64,000 nt of DNA, from assembly GCA_020633465.1 (NCBI GenBank), contig JACKDN010000006.1, positions 1 to 64,000 on the forward strand, written 5' to 3'. Shown here piece by piece: positions 47,748-57,485 of this stretch. The notes beneath the pieces were generated by a model, which was given only the letters and a program-made list of their open reading frames with translations, did not search any database and had not been told where the DNA came from. The stretch is from Myxococcales bacterium. Its GTDB lineage: Bacteria; Myxococcota_A; Bradymonadia; UBA7976; UBA1532. The translations under genes and the position numbers were made by a program. Positions within the stretch are counted from its first letter, which is position 1; each line of letters begins with the position of its first letter.

Positions 47748-50700
47748 TCAGCCGCGCTCGGCGACCCCGCCTGCCCGCCCGAAGCGGTCGTACAACACCG
47801 GCAGCGTCACCATGCACAGCGCGGTCGAGCTGACCAGACCCCCGAGGATCACCAGCGCCATCGGCGCCTGAATCTCGTTGCCCGGCTCGCCCATGGCCAG
47901 GGCGATGGGCACCAGCGCCAGCCCGGTGCCCAGCGCGGTCATCAGGATGGGCACCAGGCGCTCGCGGCTGCCGCGCACGATGGCGCCTCGTCGATCCTCG
48001 CCCTCGACCTCGACCAGGTGCCGGTAGTGGCTGACCAGCATGATGCCGTTGCGGGCCGCGATGCCGAACAGCGTGACGAAGCCGAGCATCGAGGGCACCG
48101 AGAGCACGCCGCCGGTCGCGCGGACCACCAGCGCGCCGCCGATCAGCGCCAGCAGAAGGCTCAGCCCCACCAGCAGCGCGTCGCGGGCGCTGCCGAAGGC
48201 CATCCACAGCAACAGCAGCATGGCCAGGCCGGCCACCAACGACAGCAGCCCGATGGTGCGGCTGGCCCGCGCCTCGCTCTCGAACTCGCCGCCGTAGGCG
48301 ATGCCGTAGCCCTCGGGCAGGTCGACGCGCTCGGTGATGCGCGCGCGCACCCTCTCGACGACGCCGCGGGTGTCGCCGCCGGCGATGTTGGCCATGACCA
48401 CGATGCGGCGCTGGGCGTCCTCGCGGTTGATCAGGTTGGGGCCCAGCGTGCGATCGAGGCGGGCGACGTCGCCGAGCGTGGCGAAGCGCTCACCGCCGCC
48501 GTCCACCGGGGTCGCCGCCAGGGCCTCGAAGTCCGCGCCGTGGCGCTCGGGGTAGCGCACCACCAGATCGTAGGGGAAGCCTTCGTACCACCACTGCCCC
48601 ACCGGGTGGCCCAGGAACGCGACCTCGGTCAGCTCGGCCAGCTCGCCCGGCGTCAGGCCCAGCCGGGCCAGCGCCGGGTGGTCCGGGCGCACCAGCAGCT
48701 GCGGGATGTCGGTCTGCGGCTCGACCGCCAGGTCGACCAGCCCGGGCACGTCGGCGATGGCGTCGCGCACCTCGAGGGCCACCCGCCGCAGGGTCGCCAG
48801 GTCGGGGCCCTGCACCTTCAGGGCGAGCGCCGTCTTGACGCCCGACAGCATGTGCTCGATGCGGTGGCCGATGGGCTGGCCCACCGAGACCACCAGGCCC
48901 GGCACCGACGCCGCGGCCTCGCGCAGCCGGGCCGCGGCCTCGGCCACCGGCACGTCGGGATCGACCGTCACCTCGAGCTCGCTGAACTGCACGTCCTGCG
49001 CGTGCTCGTCGCCCTCGGCGCGTCCGGTGCGGCGCACCACCGAGGTCACCAGATCGAGGTCGACCAGCGCGCGATCCAGGCGCGTGGCCATCGCGTCGGA
49101 CTCGGCCAGCGTGGCGCCCGGCACGGTGGCCCCAGCGAGGGTGAAGCTGCCCTCGTTGAACTTGGGCAGGAAGCCGCGACCGAAGGACGCGATCAGCACC
49201 ACCGAGGCCACCACGCCGACGGTCGACAGCGTGATCACGGTCCGCGGCCAGCGCAGCGCGAAGGTCAGCGTCGGCCCGTACAGCCCCTGCAGGCCGCGCA
49301 CGACCGGGCTGTCGCGGCGCGCCTCGGGCACCGGCACGTCGCGCAACAGCAGGGCGCACAGGGCGGGCGTCACCGTCACGGCCACCACCAGCGAGGCGGC
49401 GATGCTGACCACGTAGGCCAGGCCGAGCGGCTGCATCAGGCGACCCTCGAGCCCGCTCAGGAAGAACAACGGCAGGAAGACCACGACGATGATCGCGGTG
49501 GCGTAGACGATCGAGCCGCGGATCTCGGCCGAGGCCTCGAAGATGGTGTCCAGCAGCGACGCGCGCTCGCCCTCGGGCAGCGCGGCGCGCTGGCGCAGCC
49601 GGCGGTAGACGTTCTCGACGTCGATGATCGCGTCGTCCACCAGCGCGCCGATGGCGATGGCCAGTCCGCCCAGCGTCATCGTGTTGATGCTCGCGCCGGT
49701 CCAGTGCAGCGCTACCACGCCGGCCAGCACCGACAGCGGCAGCGCGACCAACGAGATGAAGGTGGTGCGGGCGTTCAGCAGGAACAGCGCGAGCAGCACG
49801 ACCACCAGCGCCGCGCTCTCGACGAGGTGCCGCCCCACGTTGCTCAGCGCGACCTCGATGAAGCGGGCCTGGCGGAACCCCTGGCGGTACAGCTCGACGC
49901 CCTCGGGCAGCGCGCCGGACAGATCGTCGAGGGCGTCGTCGATGGCCTCGGTCAGCGCGAGGGTGTCGGCGCCGGGCTGCTTCTGGACGGCCAAAACCAC
50001 CGCGGGCGCCGCGTCGATCGCGGCCGTGCCGCGCACCAGCGCCTGCCCCACCCGCACGTCGGCCACCTGGCGCAGCAGCACCGGCTGCCCGCCGCGGCGG
50101 GCGACCACCACCTCACCCAGGTCGGCCAGCGTCGCTGCGCGGCCGACGCCGCGCACGAGGTACTCGTGGTGGCCGCTGACGAAGACGCCGCCGGGCGCGT
50201 TCCGCGAGGCGCCCTGCAGCGCCTCGATCACCTGGTTCGCCCCGACGCGGAGCGCCCGCAGCGCCTGGGGCTGGAGCACCACCTGGTATTGCCGCAGCGC
50301 GCCGCCGATCGGCGTCACCTGGGCCACGCCCGAGATGCCCAAGAGGCGCCGGCGCACCTGCAGCTCGGCCGCGTCGCGCAGGTGCATGGGCGGGGCGTCG
50401 CCGCGCAGGCCGATGAACATGATCTCGCCCATGATCGACGACATCGGCGCCATGAACGGCGCCTCGGCGTCGCGCGGCAGGCGCGACCGAGCCGCCTGCA
50501 GGCGCTCGGCCACCACCTGGCGCGCCACGAAGGGGCGCGTGTCCCAGTCGAACTCGGCCCAGACGATCGAGATGCCGATGCCCGACGCCGAGCGCAGGCG
50601 GCGCAGGCCCGGCGCGCCGTTGAGCGCCGCCTCGAGGGGCACGGTCACCGCCAGCTCGACCTCGTCGGGCGCCATGCCGTGCGCCTCGGTGATGACCGTG

Positions 50701-50840
50701 ACCGTGGGCGCGGTGAGATCGGGCAGCACGTCCACGGGCATCCGGGTGGCGACCCAGGTGCCGTAGACCACCAGCGCGAGCGCGCCGCCGACGACCAAGA
50801 CGCGGTTGCGCAGGGAGAAACGGATGAGGTGGTTCCACAT
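47748..50840 (-). CDS. cusA: CusA/CzcA-type heavy-metal efflux RND transporter
   Basis: A 1030-residue inner-membrane RND pump, full length. The start is MWNHLIRFSLRNRVLVVGGA; the proton-relay helix reads AIAIGALVDDAIIDVENVYR, with the acidic residues expected in the heavy-metal (HME) branch. The PVDVLPDLTAPTVTVITEA segment and NTMTLGGLAIA are typical. It exports cations such as Cu(I), Ag(I), Zn, Co or Cd from periplasm and cytosol through the CusB-CusC conduit; specificity cannot be read here. It is the last gene of a five-gene operon, 3 bases after the cusB-like gene. Confidence 0.94.
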   Translation of the reverse strand: MWNHLIRFSLRNRVLVVGGALALVVYGTWVATRMPVDVLPDLTAPTVTVITEAHGMAPDEVELAVTVPLEAALNGAPGLRRLRSASGIGISIVWAEFDWDTRPFVARQVVAERLQAARSRLPRDAEAPFMAPMSSIMGEIMFIGLRGDAPPMHLRDAAELQVRRRLLGISGVAQVTPIGGALRQYQVVLQPQALRALRVGANQVIEALQGASRNAPGGVFVSGHHEYLVRGVGRAATLADLGEVVVARRGGQPVLLRQVADVRVGQALVRGTAAIDAAPAVVLAVQKQPGADTLALTEAIDDALDDLSGALPEGVELYRQGFRQARFIEVALSNVGRHLVESAALVVVLLALFLLNARTTFISLVALPLSVLAGVVALHWTGASINTMTLGGLAIAIGALVDDAIIDVENVYRRLRQRAALPEGERASLLDTIFEASAEIRGSIVYATAIIVVVFLPLFFLSGLEGRLMQPLGLAYVVSIAASLVVAVTVTPALCALLLRDVPVPEARRDSPVVRGLQGLYGPTLTFALRWPRTVITLSTVGVVASVVLIASFGRGFLPKFNEGSFTLAGATVPGATLAESDAMATRLDRALVDLDLVTSVVRRTGRAEGDEHAQDVQFSELEVTVDPDVPVAEAAARLREAAASVPGLVVSVGQPIGHRIEHMLSGVKTALALKVQGPDLATLRRVALEVRDAIADVPGLVDLAVEPQTDIPQLLVRPDHPALARLGLTPGELAELTEVAFLGHPVGQWWYEGFPYDLVVRYPERHGADFEALAATPVDGGGERFATLGDVARLDRTLGPNLINREDAQRRIVVMANIAGGDTRGVVERVRARITERVDLPEGYGIAYGGEFESEARASRTIGLLSLVAGLAMLLLLWMAFGSARDALLVGLSLLLALIGGALVVRATGGVLSVPSMLGFVTLFGIAARNGIMLVSHYRHLVEVEGEDRRGAIVRGSRERLVPILMTALGTGLALVPIALAMGEPGNEIQAPMALVILGGLVSSTALCMVTLPVLYDRFGRAGGVAERG

Positions 50841-50843
50841 CGC

Positions 50844-52404
50844 TCAGTGCCGATGCGATTCGAGGCTGCCGGACAGCGACGCGACGTAGACGTCGAAGCC
50901 GCCGACGGTCACGACCCGGTCGCTCGGCTCGACCCCCTCGAGCACCGCGACGTGGGTCGCGTCGCCGGGGCCCAGACGCACGCGCCGCCGCGTGAAGGAC
51001 TCGCCGCCCACCATCACGAAGACGAAGGGCTGCGTGTTGATCTCGACCACCGCGCCGCGCGGCACGGTCAGCGCCTCGGTGGGTGGGCCGACGCTCAGGC
51101 GGAGCGGCACCTGCGCGCCCAGCCCCCACGGACCCGGCGGCGCGGCGAAGGCCAGCGGGGCCAGACCGCTCCGCGGATCGGCCACCAGGCGCGAGGTGGC
51201 CAGGCCGGCGCGAGGCACCTCCACCGGCTCGTCGCCCCGCGGCTCGAGCCAGGCGCCGCGCACGTCGCTCGGGCCGCCGGGCAGCTCGGCGGGCAGCACC
51301 TCGGCGCGCAGCCGCAGCTGCCCCTCGGCCACCAGGCGCAGCAGGGGCGCGCCGGGCGCGACGGGTGCGCCGTCGGCCGCCGCCACCTCGACGACGACGC
51401 CGTCGCCGGGGCGCGCACCTCGATACCGGTCGGCTGGGCCCCCCGGTCTGGTCGCGCTGCTCGCGCGCGGCGTCCAGTCGGGCGCGCGCCTGCGCCAGCG
51501 CGGCCTCGGCCTCGTCCAGCCGCCGACCGGGCACCAGCCCGTCGCGCGCCAGCCCGCGCAGGCGCTCGACCTCGGCCGAGGCGCGCTGTCGCTCGACCTC
51601 GCTCTCGCGCACCCGCAGGCGCAGCGTGCTCCAGTTGGCGTCGGTGGCGGCCGGGTACACCCGGGCCACCACCTGGCCGGCGGCCACGCGGGTGCCGACG
51701 GCCAGCGCCGCGTCGGCGTCCCAGCGCAGGCGCCCGGCCGCCGGCGAGCCCACCGTCTCGAGCTGCCCCGGGGCCGGCTCGACCACGGCGATCAGCCGCA
51801 CCGAGCGGGCGAGCGCGCGCCGGGTCGACCTCTCGGTGGCGAAGGGGATGCGCCACTGCGCCTCTTTGAGGAAGCTGATCTCTCCCTCGGGCGTCTCGGG
51901 GGGCGGCGCGGGCTCGGCGCCGACCACAAAGCGCCCCGCGTCCCAGACCGCCTCCTCGTCCCCGTGCCGATAGGTGAAGCGCAGCGCGTACTCACCGGGC
52001 GCGTCCGGCGCGGGCGCGGGGAACGCGAAGATGCCCGGCCGGGCCACCTCGCGCGCCACGAAAGAGCGGACGGCCTCGTCGCCGCGCAGCCACTCGACGT
52101 CGAGCGTGCCCTCGGTGGCGGCGTGGTTGTCGGCCAGGCGAGTCACGTGCGCGTGGTACTGCACCGGCTGACCCACGACGGGGGGATCGAACTCGACGAA
52201 CAGCTCGTGCGTCGGCGTCCAGCGCGTGACGGCGACGGGCTCGGGCCCCTCGTCGGCGTCGCCGTGGCCGTGCCCGTGGCCGTGCCCCTCGTCGCCGTGC
52301 CCGTGCCCCTCGTCGCCGTGGCTGTGCCCGTGGCCGGCGGCGTCCTCGTGCGCGTGGCAGCCCAGGAGTCCCAGCAGGACGACGCACGACAAACCCCGGC
52401 TCAT
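50844..52404 (-). CDS. cusB: CusB-like membrane-fusion lipoprotein with His-rich N terminus (frameshift)
   Basis: About 520 residues. The start at 52404 has GAGGAGGTG upstream and overlaps the cusC-like stop (ATGA). A lipobox (VVLLGLLGC) anchors it. Residues 17-52 are very His-rich, GHGHSHGDEGHGHGD-type, likely metal-binding. An Ig-like FixH/YtkA-type domain follows (LFVEFDPPVVGQPVQYHAHV), then the adaptor: LRLIAVVEPAPGQLETV-type barrel strands, a coiled hairpin (SEVERQRASAEVERLRGLAR) and DRVVTVGGFDVYVASLSGS at the end. A one-base loss in a G run at about 51438-51443 shifts the frame (DQTGG into AQPTGIEVRAPGDG). It links CusA to CusC. Confidence 0.85.
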
Positions 52405-53665
52405 CGGCTCACCTCCTCGACGAGCGCGGCCAGCGCCGGCTCGGGAAAGGCGCCGGCCAGGCAGGCCAGGCGCAGACGAAGTTGATGGCGGCGCGCTCGC
52501 TGTGCGACGGCCGCCTCGGCCCGCGCCTCGACCGCGTCCCGCGTGTCGCGCCGCTCGGCCAGCGGCGCGCCGCCGCTCCGGTAGCGGCGGCGCGCGCCCT
52601 CGACGGTCGCCGCCGGATCCACGCCGGAGGCCGCCGGCGCGCGCTCGAGCGCGTCCAGCGCCGCGGCGGCCGCCGCCAGCTCGCCCTGTAGCCGCGCCTC
52701 GTCCTCGGCCAGCGCCGCGGCGAACCGGGCCCGCGCGGCGGCGGCCTCGGCGCGCGGGCAGGCGCGCCCCAGTCGACCACGGGCAGGTCGACCGTCAGGC
52801 CGGCCTCGTAGCCGTGGGCCGCCTCCCCCTCGACCGCGGTGTCGCGCCGGAAGGCGCCGTAGACGCCGACCCCCGGCACCCACCAGCGATCGGCGACGCG
52901 CGCGTCGGCCTTCGCGGCCTCGACGCCACCGCGCAGGGCGCGCAGCCGCGGGTGCTGCTCGACGGCGCGCGTGGCCCAGTCCGCCCGATCGGCGGGCGCC
53001 TGCGGCTCGGGCGCCACCGGGCCCGCGACCGGGCCCACCAGGGCGCTCAGCGCCGCGCGGGCGGCCGCGGCGTCGACGGCGGCGTCGCGCAGGGCCTGCG
53101 CGTGCAGCTCGACGCGCAACGCCACGCGATCCGCGTCGTGGGCCGCCCGCTCGCGCCCCTCGACCAGGCGGCGCACCTCGGCCGCCAGGGCTTCGAGCTC
53201 GGCCTGCGCGCTCGAGCGGATGCCGACCACCGCGTCGGCGGCCTCGACCTCGACGGCGCGGCGGCGCACCCGGCAGATGCCCTCGACCAGCGCGGCCGCG
53301 TGCTCGGCGCGGGCGATCGCCGCGCGCTCGACGCCGGCCGCCCGCAGCAGATCGGCGCGCCCGCTGAGATCGAGATCGGCCTCGAGTCCGGCCACCGTCG
53401 TCGTGAAGCCCGCGTCGTCGCCGAAGGCCTGCTCGCGGCGCAGCGCCAGACGAGGCGTGGGCAGCGCCGAGGGCACCGCGCGGGTGGCGTCCACCGCGGC
53501 GTCTCGCGCGCGCGCACGGGCCGCGACGGCCGGCCGCTCGAGCCACCGGCGCACCAGGGTGACCTCGTCCAGCGGTGCCGGCTGCGCGAGGGCCGCGCGG
53601 GTCAACGCGACCATACTACACAGCGTAGTAGACACGAGCGCACGGCGACGCAGCGGCCGAGCCAT
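52401..53665 (-). CDS. cusC: CusC/TolC-like outer-membrane efflux protein (frameshift)
   Basis: About 420 residues after correction. The start at 53665 has GAGGTG upstream; a leader RRRALVSTTLCSMVALTRAA looks like a signal peptide. Two helical-hairpin repeats typical of TolC are visible (AIARAEHAAALVEGICRVRR, RVELHAQALRDAAVDAAAA; later AAAARARFAAALAEDEARLQ). One base appears lost in a G run at about 52767-52770; adding one G joins PVVDWG to RACPRAEAAAAR. It forms the outer-membrane channel of the pump. An operator-like palindrome lies inside its first codons (53614-53630). It starts 13 bases after the M56 gene. Confidence 0.82.
53614..53630. promoter_or_regulatory. BlaI-type operator within the cusC start
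   Basis: TACTAC (53614-53619), five bases, GTAGTA (53625-53630): a perfect 6-bp dyad, matching the site at 55014 in both arms and spacing. It is about 35-51 bases downstream of the cusC start codon. It resembles the Z-dyad bound by BlaI/MecI/CopY repressors. Confidence 0.7.
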
Positions 53666-53678
53666 CGAGCACCTCAGT

Positions 53679-54634
53679 TCAGTGGAAGAAGGCCAGCAGG
53701 CGTTCGGCGACGCCGTGCAGCGCGGCGCCGGCCAACGCGCCCAGGCCCGAGAGCAAGAGCACCCCGGCCAGCGCCCCGTCGCGCACACCGCCGGGCGCCG
53801 GCGTCGCGCACACGTCGAGCGTCGCGAGCGCCTCGATGCGCCGGGCCATGCCGCCGCCGTGGAAGGCCAGGCACTCCCCGGGGCGACCCTGCGCGTGCTG
53901 CCTCAGCAGGAAGGCGGCGACCTCGAGCGGATCGCCCACGGCCTCCGCCGCGGCGCGGTCGGCCAGGTGCTCGGCCGAGGCCCGCCACCACCCGACCACC
54001 CGATCGGCAGCGGGCGGCAGGACACCCGCCATCAGGCGCGCCCAGGCCAGCCCGAGCGGATCGCGGCGATGAACGTGCGCCTGCTCGTGCGCGGCCACCA
54101 TGGCGCGCTCGGCGGCGGTCAGGGCGCCCCACCAGTCGGCGTCGACCAGCGCGACGGGGCGCCGCAGGCCCACGGTGAAGGCGTTGGGGCGGCCCAGCGC
54201 CGCGAGGCGCAGGCCCGGTCGGGCTGCGCCAGCGACGCGACGCGCGCGAGGCGCTGCGAGAGGCGCCAGCCGCGCAGCAGGCTCAGCGCGCGCCGCGCCG
54301 CCCGCGGCGCGCCCGAGGCCAGCAACAGCAGGGCCCAGGGCACGAGCGCCGCGGCCTGCGCCGGGTGCACCAGGCACAGGTGCACACCCTCGCCGGGCCC
54401 GCAGTGGCAGGCGACGCCGTGCTCGAACGCGCCCGCCGCCGCGAGGACGACCACCGCGCCGAGCGCCAGGGGCGCGGCCAGGACGACCAGGCTCCAGCGC
54501 GCGCGGCGCAGCCCGTGCTCGGCCGGCGCGCGCATCAGCAGGTGGTCCCAGACGCGCGCGGTCACCCAGGCCACCGGCCACGCGACCGCCAGCACGCCGG
54601 CGAGCAGCACGGTGACGAGCCCCAGAGCGCTCAC
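53679..54634 (-). CDS. M56 family (BlaR1-type) membrane metalloprotease (frameshift)
   Basis: About 318 residues. The GTG start at 54634 overlaps the blaI stop as GTGA. Three or more transmembrane helices (LVTVLLAGVLAVAWPVAWV, SLVVLAAPLALGAVVVLAAA, LVPWALLLLASGAP) precede the zinc motif HEQAHVHRRDP (HExxH) in an intracellular loop, then LADRAAAEAVGDPLEVAAFL and a last helix. A one-base loss near 54221-54223 shifts the frame (LAQP into PGLRLAALGRPNAFTVG). Unlike BlaR1 it has no penicillin-binding sensor domain. It probably cleaves or destabilises the BlaI repressor on receiving an envelope signal. Confidence 0.84.
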
Positions 54635-55002
54635 CGGTCGCGCTCCTCGCGCCGGGCCTTGATCAGGCGCTCCAGCCGATCGATGGCCTCCGGATCGAGG
54701 CTCTGCGCCTCGTCCAGGAAGCCGGCCAGCAGCGGCTCGCTGCCGCGCCCCGCGTCCAGCAGCAGGCGCGCGACCTCGCGGCCCACCATCTCGGCCCGGC
54801 TGGCGGCCGCCGCGTACACCCAGGACACGCCCTCCTTGTGCCGCCGCACCGCCCCCTTGGCGTGCAGGCGGTCGAGCACGGTGAGGATGGTCGTGTAGGC
54901 GTGCTCCGAGCCGAGCGCGTCGAGCACCGCGCGCACGGTCGAGTCGCCCCGGTCCCACAGGACGGTCAGCACGCGCTCTTCGAGGGGGCCGTGGATCGAC
55001 AT
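54631..55002 (-). CDS. BlaI/MecI/CopY family transcriptional repressor
   Basis: A 123-residue winged-helix repressor: LEERVLTVLWDRGDSTVRAV, AYTTILTVLDRLHAKGAVRR (recognition helix) and WVYAAAASRAEMVGREVARL, the family pattern including the dimerisation tail. BlaI proteins bind TACA/TGTA dyads and are removed by M56 proteolysis; CopY members respond to copper through a C-terminal CxCx4CxC, which is absent here. The start at 55002 is chosen from family length. It is the first gene of the operon, and a matching dyad lies 12 bases upstream. Confidence 0.92.
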   Translation of the reverse strand: MSIHGPLEERVLTVLWDRGDSTVRAVLDALGSEHAYTTILTVLDRLHAKGAVRRHKEGVSWVYAAAASRAEMVGREVARLLLDAGRGSEPLLAGFLDEAQSLDPEAIDRLERLIKARREERDR

Positions 55003-55013
55003 CGGCGGGGTTC

Positions 55014-55030
55014 TACTACAAAACGTAGTG
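55014..55030. promoter_or_regulatory. BlaI-type operator between the repressor and EamA genes
   Basis: TACTAC (55014-55019), five bases (AAAAC), GTAGTG (55025-55030): five of six pairs match, spacing identical to the site at 53614. It lies in the 94-base divergent interval, 12 bases before the repressor start and 67 before the transporter start, so it could control both directions and autoregulate the repressor. Confidence 0.72.
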
Positions 55031-55096
55031 GACCCGCAATCCCGGCCGCGCCTATAGAGAAGGCGTCCGCCGCGGCCGACGGCGGCTCGGACGACG

Positions 55097-56196
55097 ATGA
55101 TCGGGAGGCGCGCCACGGGCACCGAGACGCACCAGGCGGAGGACGTCGACCGTGGACGCCGGGGCGTGCGGCCGGCCGCCCCCATCGTGTGGGGCCTCGC
55201 GGCGGCCGCGCTCTTCGGCGCGTCCACGCCGATCGCGAAGACGCTGCTCGCCACGCTGTCGCCCTGGACGCTGGCTGGCCTGCTCTACGTCGGCGCCGCG
55301 GCCGCCGTCCTGCCCTTCGCGTTCCGGGGCGGCTCGCCGACCCGGCGCCGCGACGCGGCCAACCTGCGGCGGCTCGCCGGCGCCGTCCTGTTCGGCGGCG
55401 TGCTGGGGCCCGTCGCGCTGCTGCAGGGTCTGACGCGGGCGCCGGCCGCGTCGGTGGCGCTGTGGCTGAACCTCGAGACCGCCGCCACCGCCCTGTTCGC
55501 CTGGCTCGTCTTCCGCGAGCACCTCGGGCGCCGGGGCGCGCTCGCCAATCTGGCGGTGGTCATCGCGGGCGCGATGCTCGTCGGACCCGCCGGCGCCGAT
55601 CTCACCGCCGCCGGGTGGGTCGGGCTGGCGGCCCTGTGCTGGGGCCTCGACAACAACCTCACCGCCCTGATCGACGGCTACACGCCGGCTCAGTCGACGC
55701 TGGCCAAGGGCGTCGCGGCGGGCGGGTGCAACCTGGTGATCGCGGGCTGGCGGGCGAGCCCGCGCCCGCCGCGGCCGGCGTCGCGGGCGGCCTGGCCCTC
55801 GGCGCGGCCGCCTACGGCCTGTCGCTGCTGCTGTACGTCCGCGCGGCCCAGCAGCTGGGCGCCGCGCGCAGTCAGATGGTGTTCGCCACCGCGCCCTTCG
55901 TCGGCGTCGTGGTGGCCTGGACGCTGTTCGGCGAGCCCGTCCGGGCGCTGCAGGTGGCCGCGGCGGCGCTGATGGCCGCCGCGCTGTGGGTGCTGCTGCG
56001 CGACGCGCACGGCCACCTGCACGTCCACGAGCCCGTGCGGCACACCCACCGGCACCGCCACGACGACGGCCACCACGATCATGCCCACCCGGGCCTGCCC
56101 CCGGGCGCCTGGCACACGCACGAACACATCCACGGGCGCCGCGAGCACGCCCACCCGCACGCGCCGGATCTCCACCACCGCCACGAGCACGATTGA
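55097..56196 (+). CDS. EamA/DMT-family transporter with His-rich C-terminal tail (frameshift)
   Basis: About 365 residues. Ten predicted helices in two EamA repeats (APIVWGLAAAALFGASTPIA, LWLNLETAATALFAWLVFRE, then GVAGGLALGAAAYGLSLLLY, QMVFATAPFVGVVVAWTLFG) are followed by a tail of about 60 residues with over 20 His (HTHRHRHDDGHHDHAHP and similar). One base seems lost near 55745, where adding a C restores LVIAGLAGEPAPAAAGV. Such tails are known in some DMT proteins and suggest metal handling. It diverges from the efflux operon, with the BlaI-type site between them. Confidence 0.82.
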
Positions 56197-56257
56197 GCGC
56201 TGGACCGTCCCCTCGATGCGCACCAGGCTCCGAGCGCTGTGGTAACGTGCCCGCCCG

Positions 56258-56833
56258 ATGGCCGTACCCCCCACCCGAGACGACCAGGCCCTGACCGACG
56301 CGATGGGCCGCTACGTCGACGGCGACGCCGGCTCGTTCCGGGTGGTCTACGACGCCCTGGCGCCGGTGGTGCTGCGCTGTCAGATGCGATGGGTGGGCGA
56401 CGCGGCCCTGGCCAGTGACCTGACGCAGGAGACCTTTCTGCGGGTGCACCGCGCGCGGCACCGCTATCGGGCGGGGGCGCCGGTCGGGCCCTGGGTGATC
56501 ACCATCGCGCGGCGGCTGTCGATCGACGCCCTGCGGCGCAAGGGCGCGGCGCGGGTGCGCATCACCGGCGACGGCACCGTGCCCGAGGTGCCGGTGATGC
56601 CCGAGGTCGAAGAGGAGTCGACGGCCTGGATCGTCGACGCGGTGCGGGAGGCCATCGAGGCCCTGCCCGATGGTCAGCGCGAGGTGGTGGCGATGCACAA
56701 GCTCGAGGGGCTGCCCCTGGCCGAGGTCGCCGAGCGCCTCGGCATCCGCGAAGGCGCGGCGCGCGTGCGGGCGCACCGCGGCTACAACCGACTCCGCACG
56801 GCGCTCGCCGGCATCTTCAGCCGAGAGGCCTGA
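56258..56833 (+). CDS. ECF-type sigma-70 family RNA polymerase sigma factor
   Basis: A 191-residue sigma factor with region 2 (MRWVGDAALASDLTQETFLR, WVITIARRLSIDALRRKGA) and region 4 (LPDGQREVVAMHKLEGLPLA, VAERLGIREGAARVRAHRGY). It directs RNA polymerase to a small regulon. The following membrane protein gene starts one base after its stop and is the likely anti-sigma factor. The promoter it recognises is unknown. Confidence 0.93.
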   Translation: MAVPPTRDDQALTDAMGRYVDGDAGSFRVVYDALAPVVLRCQMRWVGDAALASDLTQETFLRVHRARHRYRAGAPVGPWVITIARRLSIDALRRKGAARVRITGDGTVPEVPVMPEVEEESTAWIVDAVREAIEALPDGQREVVAMHKLEGLPLAEVAERLGIREGAARVRAHRGYNRLRTALAGIFSREA

Positions 56834-56834
56834 C

Positions 56835-57485
56835 GTGGTGGACGAACGCACCCCAGGCGCCCCCGACCGGGCGCCGCCCTGCCCCAAGGCGCTCTTGGAC
56901 GAGGTCCAGCGTGACTGCGCCCACCTCGCGGCGCGCCGGCGACGACTGCTGGGGGCGTTCCTGATCCTCGCGTTGGGCGGCGGCGCGGCGCTGGTGATGG
57001 TGATGCACCACCGCTCGCCCGGCGTCGGCACCTGGCCGCACCGCGCGGCCATGCTGGGCTTCCTGGGCTTGGGGATCGGCCTCTGCGCGCTGGCCTTCGG
57101 CGTCACGCTGCCCGCCGGCCGCCGCCTGCGCCCGGCCGTGGTGTTGGGCGCGGCGGGCGCGCTGGGCCTGCTCTTCGGCGTGTCGCAGGCCTTCGCCGGC
57201 ACGACGATGCCCTTCATGGCCGGCGCCATGTGCCTCGGCACCGGCCTCGGCTTCTCGGTCGCCGTCGCGGGGGTCGCCCTCGGCATCGGCGGCAAGGCGC
57301 TGCGCCGCCACGCCCCCACCGGCCTGCTGGTGGGCGTCGGCGCCGGCCTCCTCGCCCTCGTGCCCCTGCACTACGCCTGCGCCGACTGCTCGAGCGTGCA
57401 CCTGCTGGTATGGCACGGCCTCGTGCCGCCCGCCGCCGGCCTGCTGGTCGGCCTGACCTGGGGCTGGCTGCGCGCCGGGGACTGA
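56835..57485 (+). CDS. probable membrane anti-sigma factor (NrsF/DUF1109-like)
   Basis: A 216-residue membrane protein, GTG at 56835 (56838 also in frame). A short cytosolic N-terminal part (PKALLDEVQRDCAHLAARRR) precedes six hydrophobic segments (LLGAFLILALGGGAALVMVM, AAMLGFLGLGIGLCALAFGV, VVLGAAGALGLLFGVSQAFA and others) and a Cys-containing loop (YACADCSSVHLLVWHGL). The six-helix layout with conserved late Cys and His resembles NrsF/DUF1109 anti-sigma proteins. The assignment rests on that and on the one-base spacing to the sigma gene. Confidence 0.65.
   Translation: MVDERTPGAPDRAPPCPKALLDEVQRDCAHLAARRRRLLGAFLILALGGGAALVMVMHHRSPGVGTWPHRAAMLGFLGLGIGLCALAFGVTLPAGRRLRPAVVLGAAGALGLLFGVSQAFAGTTMPFMAGAMCLGTGLGFSVAVAGVALGIGGKALRRHAPTGLLVGVGAGLLALVPLHYACADCSSVHLLVWHGLVPPAAGLLVGLTWGWLRAGD

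Noticed and set aside
53679..55002. Beta-lactam resistance regulators
   Set aside because: BlaI and M56 are present but the protease has no penicillin-binding domain and the operon encodes a metal pump.
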